Source: Hyphomicrobiales bacterium
GTDB lineage: Bacteria > Pseudomonadota > Alphaproteobacteria > Rhizobiales > Beijerinckiaceae
DNA: 64,000 nt
NCBI GenBank assembly: GCA_930633495.1
Contig: CAKNFJ010000001.1
Coordinates: 4,797,001 to 4,861,000 of the forward strand
Reading direction: 5' to 3'
Part shown: positions 45,154 to 54,417 of the stretch, piece after piece
How the letters are laid out: the number at the start of each line of letters is the position of its first letter
How positions within the stretch are numbered: position 1 is the stretch's first letter
Position numbers and translations under genes: made by a program
Notes under the pieces: generated by a model
What the model was told of the DNA's origin: nothing
Seen by the model: only the letters and a program-made list of their open reading frames with translations
The model's database searches: none

Positions 45154-46086
45154 TCAGGTGTCGGAGGAACGGTTGAGCTGCCGGCAGGCGGCGCGCAGGC
45201 AATCGCGCATCAGCTCATGGCTGGTCGAGAGCGGCCGGTCGTTACTGGTCAGGATTGCGATCGGTACCTCGATCCGGGGCTCGAACGGCCGGGTCACAAC
45301 CCCGTTGAACTGCTCCCAGGGCAGGAGACTGTCGACGATGGCGATGCCCAGCCCGTCGCGCACATAGGGCAGGGCGGTGATCGACAGGTCGATCTCGATC
45401 GCCGGCGCATAGGCGAAATCCTCGGCCTCGGCCGACGCGGCAAGCAGCCGTCCGGGCAAGGTATCCGCCCGATACGAAATCAGGGTCTCGTCGCACAGGT
45501 CGGCAAAACGGACACGGTCCAGCGCGGCCAATCGATGCTCGGACGGGACGACGCAGACCAGCGTCGCCCGACCGACCGTCTCGGCATGGATGCCGGCATG
45601 GGGCAGGTTGTTCATGGCGATACCGAGGGACACCTCGCCATTGCGCAGCATCTCGACGATGGCCGTCTGCGAGGCGATGAGCGAGCGCACGACGATCTCC
45701 GGATGGGCTTCCCGAAAGGCTGTCAGCGCTCGCGGCACGATCGACATCGAAGGCGGGGCGGAGGCGGCCAGCCGGACGAGGCCGGTGCGCCCGTGCCGCA
45801 TGTCGACCGTCCGGCGCTTCAGCGCATCGAGCTCGGAGAAGATGTGCTCGGCCTGGGAGTAGAGTTCCTCCGCCTCCTGGGTCGGTACCAGCCGGCCGCG
45901 GACGCGGTTGAACAGCTTGAAGCCGAGTTGATCCTCGGCGTGAAGCAGGATCTGGCTCAGCGCCGGCTGCGAGATGTTCAGCATCGCGGCCGCGCCGGTG
46001 ACGGTGCCGCAACGCATCAGCGTGCAGAAGACTTCGAGTTGGCGCGCCCGCATCGGTTGTTCCATCGCCTGCGATAGCGCAGACAT
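45154..46086 (-). CDS. LysR-family transcriptional regulator (OccR/NocR-like)
   Basis: This is a 310-residue LysR protein. The HTH covers about residues 14-72 (FCTLMRCGTVTGAAAMLNISQPALSQ), and the segment VPTQEAEELYSQAEHIF resembles regulators of opine catabolism such as OccR and NocR. It ends 8 bases from the convergent FAD protein gene. It likely senses a pathway intermediate. ATG 46065 or 46053 are possible alternative starts. Binding sites were not identified with certainty. Confidence 0.86.
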   Translation of the reverse strand: MSALSQAMEQPMRARQLEVFCTLMRCGTVTGAAAMLNISQPALSQILLHAEDQLGFKLFNRVRGRLVPTQEAEELYSQAEHIFSELDALKRRTVDMRHGRTGLVRLAASAPPSMSIVPRALTAFREAHPEIVVRSLIASQTAIVEMLRNGEVSLGIAMNNLPHAGIHAETVGRATLVCVVPSEHRLAALDRVRFADLCDETLISYRADTLPGRLLAASAEAEDFAYAPAIEIDLSITALPYVRDGLGIAIVDSLLPWEQFNGVVTRPFEPRIEVPIAILTSNDRPLSTSHELMRDCLRAACRQLNRSSDT

Positions 46087-46132
46087 CGCCGTCGCTGGCG
46101 GGGATGTCCAGCCCGCCGCAAAAGGCCGAACG

Positions 46133-47458
46133 CTAGAACTCCGCCACCTTGCCGAAGGCGGAACCTTCCAGCCGCTCGGGCCGATAGGGCTTGGGATCGA
46201 CGATGGGCTTCGCGCCCGTCACGATATCCGCGATCATGTGGCCGGCGCCGGGGCCGATGCCGAAGCCGTGACCGCTGAAGCCGGCCGCGAGAATAAGGCC
46301 CGGCAGTCCTGCGAGTTCGCCGATGGCGGGCACGCCGTCCGGCGTCGAGTCGATATAGCCGGCCCAGCGCGCCGCGACCGGCACGGATTTGAGGCCCGGC
46401 AGCAGGCGCTGGGCCCGGGCATGGGTCTCGGCGATCTGGCGCGGATCGGGCGTCGGATCGAGAATGCGATTGGCCTCCATCGGCGTCGGTGCGTCGAGGC
46501 GCCAACGGGCGAGCGTCTCGTGGCCGGATTTCCAGCCTTCGAGCCCGCCAATGGCGAGGCTGCGCCAGCGCCGCAGGAACATCGGCACGAACTGGCGGGC
46601 GAAACGCAGTTGCTGCGGCGTGGGGTCGACGCGAGCGCCTCCGCTGATCGCCAGCGTGTAGCCGCCGTCGCTGCGGCGCGTCACCGACACCTCGGCCGTG
46701 TGCAGCGCATCCGGAAGGCCCGCTGTCCCCGGCGCGACGGACAAAATCGAAGACCGAACAGAGGATTGCGGGAAACGAATGCCGTACTGGTTGAGGAAGG
46801 AGGAAGCCCAGGCCCCGCCCGCATGAATGACCGTCGAGGTCCGGATCGTGCCCTTCTCGGTCACGACGGCGGCGACGCGCCCGCCGGCCGTCTCGATGCC
46901 ACGCGCGGCGCAGAACTGATGCACCGTTCCGCCGGCCTTGAGGACACCGCGCGCGATCACCGGGGCGGCCCGGGCCGGATCGGCCGTGCCATCCGTCGGC
47001 GAAAAGACGCCACCTTTCCAGCGCTTGCCCGTCGCGCTACCGCGGCTGGAGGCCTCCTCGGCCGAGAGCATATGGGTGACGACGCCCGCGCCGACGGCAA
47101 AGTCCCGCCATTTCGCCCAGGACGCGAGCTGCGTATCGTCGTCGCTCAGATAGAGCAGGCCACAGCGCCGGAAGCCGAGATCCTCTCCGATCTCCCCGGC
47201 AAAGCGGTCCCATAGGGTGAGGCTTTCCGTCGCCATCGGCAGTTCGCGGGCATCGCGGTTCTGCTGCCGGCACCACCCCCAGTTCCGGCTCGACTGTTCG
47301 GCGCCGATCCGGCCTTTCTCGACGAGCGCGACCTTCAAGCCGCGGCGGGCGAGATAATAGGCGGTACAGACGCCGACGATGCCGCCGCCGATGACGACGA
47401 CATCGGCACTTGCGGGAAGCGTGTCGCTGGTTTCGATCTCGAACAGTGGCGCCGGCAT
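46133..47458 (-). CDS. DAO-family FAD oxidoreductase, second paralogue
   Basis: This is a 441-residue amine or amino-acid oxidase-fold protein with VVVIGGGIVGVCTAYYLARRG near residue 20 and GFSGHGFGIGPGAGH near the C-terminus. It also has the FAD-family SRNWGWCRQQNRDARELP region. It is longer than the paralogue at 38077 (380 residues) and clearly diverged. AAGGAG six bases upstream selects ATG 47458. It is divergent from the Lrp-type gene and precedes the OccR-like LysR gene on the same strand. It could replace the other as beta subunit or handle a related amine. Confidence 0.86.
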   Translation of the reverse strand: MPAPLFEIETSDTLPASADVVVIGGGIVGVCTAYYLARRGLKVALVEKGRIGAEQSSRNWGWCRQQNRDARELPMATESLTLWDRFAGEIGEDLGFRRCGLLYLSDDDTQLASWAKWRDFAVGAGVVTHMLSAEEASSRGSATGKRWKGGVFSPTDGTADPARAAPVIARGVLKAGGTVHQFCAARGIETAGGRVAAVVTEKGTIRTSTVIHAGGAWASSFLNQYGIRFPQSSVRSSILSVAPGTAGLPDALHTAEVSVTRRSDGGYTLAISGGARVDPTPQQLRFARQFVPMFLRRWRSLAIGGLEGWKSGHETLARWRLDAPTPMEANRILDPTPDPRQIAETHARAQRLLPGLKSVPVAARWAGYIDSTPDGVPAIGELAGLPGLILAAGFSGHGFGIGPGAGHMIADIVTGAKPIVDPKPYRPERLEGSAFGKVAEF

Positions 47459-47535
47459 CACGGTCTCCTTGCGGAGGCGACACTATCGGTCGGCGGCCGG
47501 GCATGTGCACCGCAGATCGGATCACGACGGCATTT

Positions 47536-47551
47536 CCTTCGGTTTCGAAGG
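47536..47551. promoter_or_regulatory. Candidate Lrp-type operator between DAO paralogue and Lrp gene
   Basis: A perfect inverted pair CCTTCG (47536-47541) and CGAAGG (47546-47551), 4 bases apart, lies in the 221-base divergent gap. Lrp-family proteins often autoregulate from such sites. Assignment is a guess. Confidence 0.35.
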
Positions 47552-47679
47552 TCAGATTTGCGACCGCCTGCGCGCAAGAGCTGTTAGACACTGCGCTTTA
47601 TTCGCGGCATCATCTGCTGCCGGATTGCCGGTACGACCGGCTTGCGGCATGGTTGCGCGTCGATGGAAGTGGAATCCAC

Positions 47680-48162
47680 ATGAAGCTTGACCAGATCGAC
47701 ATCAAGATCCTCTACGAGCTGCAGAAGAACGGCCGGATCACCAATGTCGAGCTGGCCGAGCTGGTCAATCTCTCGCCCAGCCCCTGCCTGATGCGCGTCA
47801 AGAAGCTGCAGCAGGACGGCTACATCACGGGCTATTCGGCGCGCATCAATATCGGCAAGCTCGGGCAGACCCTGACGGTCTTCACCGAGGTGACGCTGAA
47901 GAACCACCGACAGATCGATTTCGCCCGCTTTCTCGCCGCCGTCGAAAAGCTCGATCAGGTGATCGAATGCCATCTCGTCTCAGGCGGCTACGACTATCTC
48001 GTCAAATTCGTGACCAGCGGCATCATCGAATATCAGACGCTGATGGAGCGGCTGATCGACCTTGATATCGGCATCGACAAGTACTTCAGCTTCGTCGTGC
48101 TGAAGTCCCCGATCGTGAAGCCGCACATGCCGCTGACGAGCCTCTTCCCCATCACCTCCTGA
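47680..48162 (+). CDS. Lrp/AsnC-family transcriptional regulator
   Basis: This 160-residue regulator has an N-terminal HTH (residues about 1-60: DIKILYELQKNGRITNVELA) and a C-terminal RAM ligand-binding domain (ECHLVSGGYDYLVKFV). Lrp-type proteins sense amino acids and activate amine or amino-acid catabolic genes. It is divergent from the DAO paralogue and followed 8 bases later, on the other strand, by the ABC ATPase stop. The start is set at 47680 because the HTH begins there. Confidence 0.9.
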   Translation: MKLDQIDIKILYELQKNGRITNVELAELVNLSPSPCLMRVKKLQQDGYITGYSARINIGKLGQTLTVFTEVTLKNHRQIDFARFLAAVEKLDQVIECHLVSGGYDYLVKFVTSGIIEYQTLMERLIDLDIGIDKYFSFVVLKSPIVKPHMPLTSLFPITS

Positions 48163-48169
48163 GAAGACC

Positions 48170-49840
48170 TCAGCGCTTGGAGAAGGCCGCGACGAGTTCG
48201 GGATCGCGCTCCAGATTGTCGAGCCAGGCCGGATCGAGCTTGGGCACGGAGGACATCAGCAGGCGCGAATAGGGGTGCCCCGCCGTGCTGCCGACCTGGC
48301 CGGCCGGCAGCTGCTCGACCTTGTTGCCGCGATACATGACCGCGACCTCGTCGCAGATCGCCTGCACCGTCGTCAGGTCGTGGCTGATGAAGAGATAGGA
48401 CAGGCCGAGTTCGCGCTGCAGATCCTTGAGCAACTCGATGATGGCGGCGGCAACCACCGTGTCGAGCGCCGAGGTGATTTCGTCGCACAGGATCAGCTCG
48501 GGATCGGCCGCCAATGCGCGTGCCAGATTCACGCGCTGCTTCTGGCCGCCGGACAATTCGCCGGGGAGCCTGTGCTTCAGGGCGCGCGGCAGGTGGACCA
48601 GCTCGAGCAGCCGGTCGATGCGCGCGTCGCGGGCCGCGCCACGCAGGCCATGGTAGAAGGCGAGCGGGCGGCCGAGGATATCCTCGATCGACTTCGCCGG
48701 ATTGAGCGCGGTATCGGCCGACTGGAAAACGATCTGCAGCTTGCGCAGATCCTCCGGGCTGCGATTTTGCGCCAGCGGCGCGATCGGTTTGCCGTCGAAG
48801 GAGATGGTGCCGGAGCAGGGCGGAATGATGCCGGCGATCGAGCGCGCAAGCGTGGATTTGCCGCAACCGGATTCGCCGATGATCCCGAGATTGCGCCCGC
48901 GCTCCAGCTTGAAGCTGACCTTGTCGACCGCCAGGATCAGCGGCGTTCCGTCGGCGCGCAGCTTGCCGTAGCCGGCACTGACGGAGTCGAGCTCCAGCAC
49001 CGGCCGGGGGGAGGCGCCCTCCGGATCCGCGGCCTGAGCGGGAACGCGACCGGGCGGAGCGAAGGCCGCGAGCAGTTCCTGGGTGTAAGGATGCTTCGGC
49101 GCCGAGAGGATCTGAGCCGTCTCGCCGATTTCCTGGATGACGCCGCCCTTCAGCACGACGATCCGGTCTGCGATCTGGGCGACCACCGCCAGATCGTGCG
49201 AGACATAGACGCCGGCCATCCGGCTTTGGCGCATCACGGATTTGAAGGCGCGCAGCACCTCGATCTGCGTGGTGACGTCGAGCGCGGTCGTCGGCTCGTC
49301 GAAGATCACGACCTTCGGATCGCCGATCAGGGCCATTGCGGCCGAGAGGCGCTGGAGCTGGCCGCCGGAGACCTGGTGCGGGTAGCGTCCGCCGATCGTG
49401 TCCGGGGAGGGCAGGGAAAGCGCCCGGAACAGCTCGACCGCCTTGGCTTCCGCCTGCGCCCGCGGCATCAGCTCGTGGATGCGGGTGATCTCGATCACCT
49501 GATCCATGATCCGCTGCGCCGGGTTGAAGGCGGCGGCCGCGCTCTGCGGCACATAGGAGACCGTGATGCCGCGGACCTTCGCCCGCTCCTTCTCGGGCAA
49601 GTTCGCCATGTCGCGGCCGTCGACGCGCACATGGCCGCCGGCGATGCGGCAGCCGGTACGCGTATAGCCGAGCAGCGTGAGCGCGATCGTGGTCTTGCCC
49701 GAGCCGCTCTCGCCGATCAGCGCGACGATCTCGCCCGGCGCGATCTCGAAGCTCACGCCCTTGATGATCTCGACACGCCGGCCGGCATCGGTGGTCGCCT
49801 CGACCTTGAGGTCCCGGATTTCGACGAGAGGGCCCATCAT
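48170..49840 (-). CDS. Dipeptide/oligopeptide-type ABC transporter, fused double ATPase (DppDF-like)
   Basis: This 556-residue protein contains two complete ABC cassettes. The first has Walker A GESGSGKTT, signature VSGGQLQR and Walker B VVIFDEPTTALD. The second has GESGCGKST, LSGGQKQR and LILCDEITSALD. Such fusions power DppBC-type importers of peptides, opines or nickel. The start overlaps the permease stop (ATGATG context). It is the last gene of a run that also has permeases and a binding protein. The substrate is not determined. Confidence 0.92.
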   Translation of the reverse strand: MMGPLVEIRDLKVEATTDAGRRVEIIKGVSFEIAPGEIVALIGESGSGKTTIALTLLGYTRTGCRIAGGHVRVDGRDMANLPEKERAKVRGITVSYVPQSAAAAFNPAQRIMDQVIEITRIHELMPRAQAEAKAVELFRALSLPSPDTIGGRYPHQVSGGQLQRLSAAMALIGDPKVVIFDEPTTALDVTTQIEVLRAFKSVMRQSRMAGVYVSHDLAVVAQIADRIVVLKGGVIQEIGETAQILSAPKHPYTQELLAAFAPPGRVPAQAADPEGASPRPVLELDSVSAGYGKLRADGTPLILAVDKVSFKLERGRNLGIIGESGCGKSTLARSIAGIIPPCSGTISFDGKPIAPLAQNRSPEDLRKLQIVFQSADTALNPAKSIEDILGRPLAFYHGLRGAARDARIDRLLELVHLPRALKHRLPGELSGGQKQRVNLARALAADPELILCDEITSALDTVVAAAIIELLKDLQRELGLSYLFISHDLTTVQAICDEVAVMYRGNKVEQLPAGQVGSTAGHPYSRLLMSSVPKLDPAWLDNLERDPELVAAFSKR

Positions 49841-50691
49841 TCGCTCCGGTCGCGGATCTTCTGCGGCAGGTTGTCGATCAGCAGGTTCACCGCGATCGTC
49901 AGGCTGGCGATGGCGAAGGAAGGCGCCATGACCGCCGGCGCCCCGAACGGCAGGCCGCCGATGTTCTCGCGCACGAGCGAGCCCCAGTCGGCCTGCGGCG
50001 GCTGCACGCCGAGGCCGAGGAAGGACAGGCCGGAGAGCAGCAGCACGATGAAGACGAAGCGCAGGCCGACATCGGCCAGCACCGGCCCGATGATGTTGGG
50101 CAGGATTTCCGCGCGGATCAGATAGCTCAGCTTCTCGCCGCGAATGCGCGCCACCGTGACGAAATCCGTGGTGTTGACGTTGACCGCGAGCGCCCTGGCG
50201 AAGCGATAGGAGCCGGGCGTGTAGATGATGCCGAGGATCAGCATCAGCACGGGGATCGAGGAGCCGACGCCGGCAACGGCAACGAGCGCGAACAGCTTGC
50301 TGGGAATTGAACTCAACGCATCCACGAAGCGGCTCAGCGCCGTGTCGAACCAGCCGCCGGTCACGGCCGCCGCCATGCCGAGCGTGACGCCGATGGTGCA
50401 GGCGATCAACGTGGCCGCGAGCGAGATACCGACCGTGTAGCGCGCCCCGAACAGGATGCGCGAGAGCATGTCGCGCCCGAGATAATCCGTCCCGAGCGGA
50501 AATTGCAGGCTCATCGGGCCGAAATAATCGGTGTCGACGATGTCGCTGATGCCGTAGGGCGTCACATAGGGCGCCAGGATCGCGATGACGGCCCAGGCCA
50601 CGATGATGGCGAGGCTGATCCAGCCCGTGAGGTTGAACCGGTAGCCCGGCCGGCGCGGCTTGAAGGTCGTGGTGGTGACGTCGCTTGCCAT
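49837..50691 (-). CDS. Peptide/opine-type ABC permease (DppC-like)
   Basis: This 284-residue inner-membrane permease has six helices, the N-terminal LTGWISLAIIVAWAVIAIL segment, GTDYLGRDMLSRILFGARYT near residues 65-85 and a cytoplasmic EAA-type loop. The GTDYLGRD phrase is diagnostic of the DppC/OppC family. It begins 1 base after the DppB-like stop and its stop overlaps the ATPase start. Confidence 0.92.
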   Translation of the reverse strand: MASDVTTTTFKPRRPGYRFNLTGWISLAIIVAWAVIAILAPYVTPYGISDIVDTDYFGPMSLQFPLGTDYLGRDMLSRILFGARYTVGISLAATLIACTIGVTLGMAAAVTGGWFDTALSRFVDALSSIPSKLFALVAVAGVGSSIPVLMLILGIIYTPGSYRFARALAVNVNTTDFVTVARIRGEKLSYLIRAEILPNIIGPVLADVGLRFVFIVLLLSGLSFLGLGVQPPQADWGSLVRENIGGLPFGAPAVMAPSFAIASLTIAVNLLIDNLPQKIRDRSE

Positions 50692-50692
50692 G

Positions 50693-51643
50693 TCAGCGCA
50701 ACTTCGGGTTCGACAGGATGGCGATGACGTCCGCCGTCGTGATCAGCAGCAGATAGACGACGCAGAAAATCATCGCGCAACTCTGGATGAGCGGCAGGTC
50801 CCGCGTCGCGACAGCGTCGACCATGAGCTTGGCGATGCCGGGATAATTGAAGATCGTCTCGACGATGATGACGCCGCCCAGCAGGTAGGAGAGCGACAGC
50901 GCGACCGCGTTGACGATGGGGCCGAGCGCGTTGGGCAGCGCATGGCGCAGCACGACTCGCGTGCGCGATGCGCCCTTCAGCTGCGCCATCTCCACATAGG
51001 GCGTGTTGAGGGCCTCGACGACGGCGGCGCGCGACATGCGGATCATCTGGGCGGAGATGACGAAGCTCAGCGTGAAGACCGGCATGGCATAGATGCGCAG
51101 CATCTCGCCGAAGGAGGTGACGTTGCGCGCGAAGGAGAGCGCGGGTAGCCATTTCAGCCAGACGGCGAAGATGAGCACGCCGGCGGTCGCGATCATGAAC
51201 TCCGGCACCGAGATCACGGTGATCGTCGCCATCGTGACGGAGCGGTCGTAGAGCGAGCCGCGCAGCATGGCCGAGGTGATGCCCAATGCGAGTGCGATCG
51301 GGACCGAGAAGAGGGCCGTCGCCGCCGCGAGCTGGAGCGAATTGCCGAGGCGCCCGGCGACAAGTTCCGCAATGGGTCGGTTGTTGGCGTAGGACATGCC
51401 GAGATCGCCGGTCAGCATCCCGCCAAGCCAGCGGAAGAAGCGCAGGATCGCGGGATCGTTCAGATGCATCGCGGCACGCAAGCCTGCGACGGCTTCCGGT
51501 GTCGCAGCCTGGCCGAGCAGCACCTCGGCCACGTCGCCCGGCAGGATCTGCGTCGCGCAGAACACTACGAAGGAAACGATGAGCAGCGTCAGCAGCGCGA
51601 CGAGCAGACGTCCGCCCAGCAGGGACAACAGGTGAAGGTTCAT
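50693..51643 (-). CDS. Peptide/opine-type ABC permease (DppB-like)
   Basis: This 316-residue permease has the N-terminal helix LLVALLTLLIVSFVVFCATQILPGDVAE (the DppB/OppB signature FxxxxxxPGD region) and the central VVEALNTPYVEMAQLKGASR EAA loop. It has six transmembrane segments. It forms a heterodimer with the DppC-like protein next in the operon. The start at 51643 fits the hydrophobic start; the frame upstream has no support. Confidence 0.9.
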   Translation of the reverse strand: MNLHLLSLLGGRLLVALLTLLIVSFVVFCATQILPGDVAEVLLGQAATPEAVAGLRAAMHLNDPAILRFFRWLGGMLTGDLGMSYANNRPIAELVAGRLGNSLQLAAATALFSVPIALALGITSAMLRGSLYDRSVTMATITVISVPEFMIATAGVLIFAVWLKWLPALSFARNVTSFGEMLRIYAMPVFTLSFVISAQMIRMSRAAVVEALNTPYVEMAQLKGASRTRVVLRHALPNALGPIVNAVALSLSYLLGGVIIVETIFNYPGIAKLMVDAVATRDLPLIQSCAMIFCVVYLLLITTADVIAILSNPKLR

Positions 51644-51731
51644 CGACGCTCCCGCAGCTGACACCTCCGAGCGGAGTGTGACATGAAAGGGGGGCCGGAC
51701 GCACGCATCCGGCCCGCAGGAGAAGCAGGGC

Positions 51732-53345
51732 TCAGCGCTCGAGCCAGACGTACTCGGCGAAGGCGTAGCCCATCATCCCGCCGAGCGGGTTCGGCAGCAG
51801 ACCCTTGAGCTTGTTCGAGATGGCGTCGACGTTGGAGATGTAGACCGGGATCGCGGTGCCGGCCTCGTCTGCGACCATCGCCTGCATCTCGCCGTAGATC
51901 TGCTTGCGCTTGGCCTCGTCGAGCGAGCCGCGGGCCTCGATCAGCATCTTGTCGAACTTTTCCGACTTGTACTGGCTCTCGTTCCACGGTGCCGTGGAGG
52001 CGTAGAGCAGCGAGAACAGGATGTCTGGGGTCGGCCGCGGGTTGATGTTGCCGAAATGGACCGGGGCCTTGAGCCAGTAGTTCGACCAGTAGCCGTCCGA
52101 GGGGACGCGCTGAATGTCGAACTTCATCCCGATCGCGTTGCCGGCCTGCTGGACGAGCACGGCCATGTCGACCGAGGAGCCGGCGGCATCGGAAGCGACG
52201 ATCGGGATCGACTGGCCGAGGACGCCAGCCTTCTGGAACAGGGACTTGGCCCGCTCGGGATCGAACGCCTTCGGCTTCAGATCCTTGTTGTGATAGACGT
52301 TCATCGGCGGAACGGGCTGGTCGTTGGCGATCTCGGCAAGGCCGCGCAGCGCCGATTTCTGGATCTGCTCGCGGTTGAGCAGATACTTCATGCCTGCCAC
52401 GAAATCCGCCTTGTTGCCGGGCGCCATGTCCAGCCGCATGTTGAGGTTCGTGTAGTTGCCGGTGGTGGTCTTCGACAGAACGACGCCCGGCTGGCTCTCG
52501 ACCAGGCGCATCGAGCGCGGGTTGATCGCGGCGGCGAGCTGGATGTCGCCCGAGAGCAGCGCGTTGACGCGGGCGGTGTCGTCGGTGATCGCGAAGAACT
52601 CGAAGGAGTCGAGGTTCGCGCCTCCGGACTTGAAGTAGTTCTTGTTCCTGACGGCGATCGATCGCACGCCGGGCTCGAAGGATTCGCAGGTGAAGGCGCC
52701 GGTGCCGTTCGCCTTGGCGAAATTCGTGGTGCCGTCGGCGATGATCATGAAGTGGTGCGTCGACAGGATGGTCGGCAGGTCGCCGTTGGGCGCCGCGAGC
52801 GTGATCTCGACGGTCAGCGGATCGACCGCCTTGAATTCGATCATCTGCTTGGCGAGCGAGTTCGACTTCGACCCGACGGCCGGGTCGAGATGGCGCTTGA
52901 GCGAATAGATGACGTCGGCGGAGGTCAGCGGCTTGCCGTCATGGAAGGTGACGCCCTTCTTGAGCGTGACCGTCCAGACCTTGGCGTCCTTGGTCTCGAA
53001 CTTCTCGGCGAGCTCCATCTGCAGCTTGCCATCGCCGTCGAGGAAGGTCAGGCGGTTGTAGAAGGCGCAGCAGCGGACATAGTCCGTCGACAGCGAGGCT
53101 TTGGCCGGGTCGAGCGTATCGGCAGTAGAGGACGACCAACCGGCCGCCTTCAGGTTGCCGCCCTTCACCGGCGTCGCAGCGAGCGCGGACGTGGCGCGCG
53201 CCAGAACCAGGCTGCTGGCCGATGCGGCGAGGCCGCCGGCCATCAGCATCTGCAGGAGGTCGCGGCGGCTGGCGCCGCGGCGGATCGCATTTTCGACGAG
53301 GGCGTCGTCGGCGCTCGTCCAGCTGGAAGAGATCTTGTCGGTCAT
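51732..53345 (-). CDS. Extracytoplasmic solute-binding protein (family 5) with Tat-like signal
   Basis: This 537-residue periplasmic receptor belongs to the importer below it. The N-terminus has GASRRDLLQMLMAGG, a twin-arginine S-R-R-x-L-L motif, followed by an Ala-rich hydrophobic core and AAT cleavage context. The mature part has the SBP_bac_5 landmarks VTLKKGVTFHDGKPLTSADV and a later ligand-domain sequence. The start at 53345 has AGGGG 7 bases upstream. The family binds peptides, opines and nickel. It is directly upstream of the permease genes. Confidence 0.9.
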   Translation of the reverse strand: MTDKISSSWTSADDALVENAIRRGASRRDLLQMLMAGGLAASASSLVLARATSALAATPVKGGNLKAAGWSSSTADTLDPAKASLSTDYVRCCAFYNRLTFLDGDGKLQMELAEKFETKDAKVWTVTLKKGVTFHDGKPLTSADVIYSLKRHLDPAVGSKSNSLAKQMIEFKAVDPLTVEITLAAPNGDLPTILSTHHFMIIADGTTNFAKANGTGAFTCESFEPGVRSIAVRNKNYFKSGGANLDSFEFFAITDDTARVNALLSGDIQLAAAINPRSMRLVESQPGVVLSKTTTGNYTNLNMRLDMAPGNKADFVAGMKYLLNREQIQKSALRGLAEIANDQPVPPMNVYHNKDLKPKAFDPERAKSLFQKAGVLGQSIPIVASDAAGSSVDMAVLVQQAGNAIGMKFDIQRVPSDGYWSNYWLKAPVHFGNINPRPTPDILFSLLYASTAPWNESQYKSEKFDKMLIEARGSLDEAKRKQIYGEMQAMVADEAGTAIPVYISNVDAISNKLKGLLPNPLGGMMGYAFAEYVWLER

Positions 53346-53409
53346 GCTCATTCCCCTCTTTTGAATTGCGCCGCTGTATCGGCGTCGGTCTTCTTCGTTA
53401 TGCGTGCCT

Positions 53410-54126
53410 TCACGTCGCCGAAGCGGTCTCCACGGCGTCGGCAAGCCCCGCCATCGAGGTGAAGTGGAAATCGGGTTCGGTGAAGCGCTCCGGCTCGATC
53501 GTGCCGCCATAGCCGGGCTGGGCGTGGCGACGCTGGATCCAGCAATTGGTCAGACCCAGCTTCCGCGAGATTCCAATGTCGTGATACTGGCTCTGCGCGA
53601 CATGCAGGATCTGGTCTCGCGAGCCGCCATCCTTCTCGACGAAGGCGAAGACCTTCTCGAAGAAGGCCGGATCCGGCTTTTCCGTCCCGGTGTCGTCGAC
53701 GGTGAAGCCGGCATAGAACGGGTTGCCGAGGGCGCGGGCGAAATGCTCGAAGGCCCAGCGCTGGGCGTTGGTCATCGCGATGAGCTTGTAACGCTTCGCC
53801 AGTCGGGCGAGGGCATCGACGCTGTCCGGGAAGGGGCGCCAGTCCTTGACTGCATCCCGCAGGCGCTGGCCGTGGCTCTCGCCCGCCGGCAGGCCGAGTT
53901 TCGGCGCGATCACGCCGTAGACGCGGACCAGATCGTCCGGGAAATGCTGGACATCCGGCATGTAGCGGGCGGCGCGGTACTGGCTGAGGGCTTCCTCTCC
54001 GTCGAAAGGAACGCCGGCCTCGCGGGCGATGGCGGCCAAGCAATCGACGAGGCCTCCCTCGAAGTCGATCAGCGTGCCCACGACGTCGAACGTCATATAG
54101 CGGAAGTCGCCGAAACCCTTTGCCAT
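53410..54126 (-). CDS. HAD-superfamily type II hydrolase (2-haloacid dehalogenase-like)
   Basis: This is a 238-residue HAD fold. Motif I is TFDVVGTLID (nucleophile Asp, with no second Asp), and later AMTNAQ (motif II) and EKPDPAFF (motif III Lys) follow, with an HVAQSQYHDI region (motif IV). Absence of the DxD pattern points to haloacid dehalogenases rather than phosphatases, although Val replaces the usual Tyr after the Asp. Its stop is 64 bases upstream of the binding-protein start. A second HAD-II protein lies at 56981. Its role in the pathway is unknown. Confidence 0.82.
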   Translation of the reverse strand: MAKGFGDFRYMTFDVVGTLIDFEGGLVDCLAAIAREAGVPFDGEEALSQYRAARYMPDVQHFPDDLVRVYGVIAPKLGLPAGESHGQRLRDAVKDWRPFPDSVDALARLAKRYKLIAMTNAQRWAFEHFARALGNPFYAGFTVDDTGTEKPDPAFFEKVFAFVEKDGGSRDQILHVAQSQYHDIGISRKLGLTNCWIQRRHAQPGYGGTIEPERFTEPDFHFTSMAGLADAVETASAT

Positions 54127-54417
54127 CGCTTCTCCGCTTCTCCCGCCTGTCATGTGCGGGCATCCGTGATCGTCAGCGAGCGCAGTCGCATCCTGACCGG
54201 GTCACTGGGTCGCTGGTCGCGACGGTTGCGCTCTGTTCCCCGGCCGGTCTCCGTCGGCCATGATCGAGTTTCCCACCGCTGGCTCGCCGGATACGCTGAA
54301 TGTCGAAAAGCGTGCGGCACAAAATTCCGAATTCGCGGCCTTCGCGGAATCTCGGCTTTGCGGAGCGGGCGCGGGGCGACCGCGCGTCCGCTCCGCTCGC
54401 GCGGAGCTTTTCCGGCG
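54127..54417. other. Intergenic region between aminotransferase and HAD-II genes
   Basis: The 291 bases contain the hairpin GCTCCGC (54390-54396), GCGGAGC (54401-54407), then TTTT, but the T-run is on the plus strand, opposite to the flanking minus-strand genes. No open reading frame or operator could be supported. Confidence 0.35.

Noticed and set aside
54390..54411. Terminator for the aminotransferase gene
   Set aside because: The hairpin has its T-run on the plus strand while the adjacent gene is on the minus strand, so polarity does not fit.
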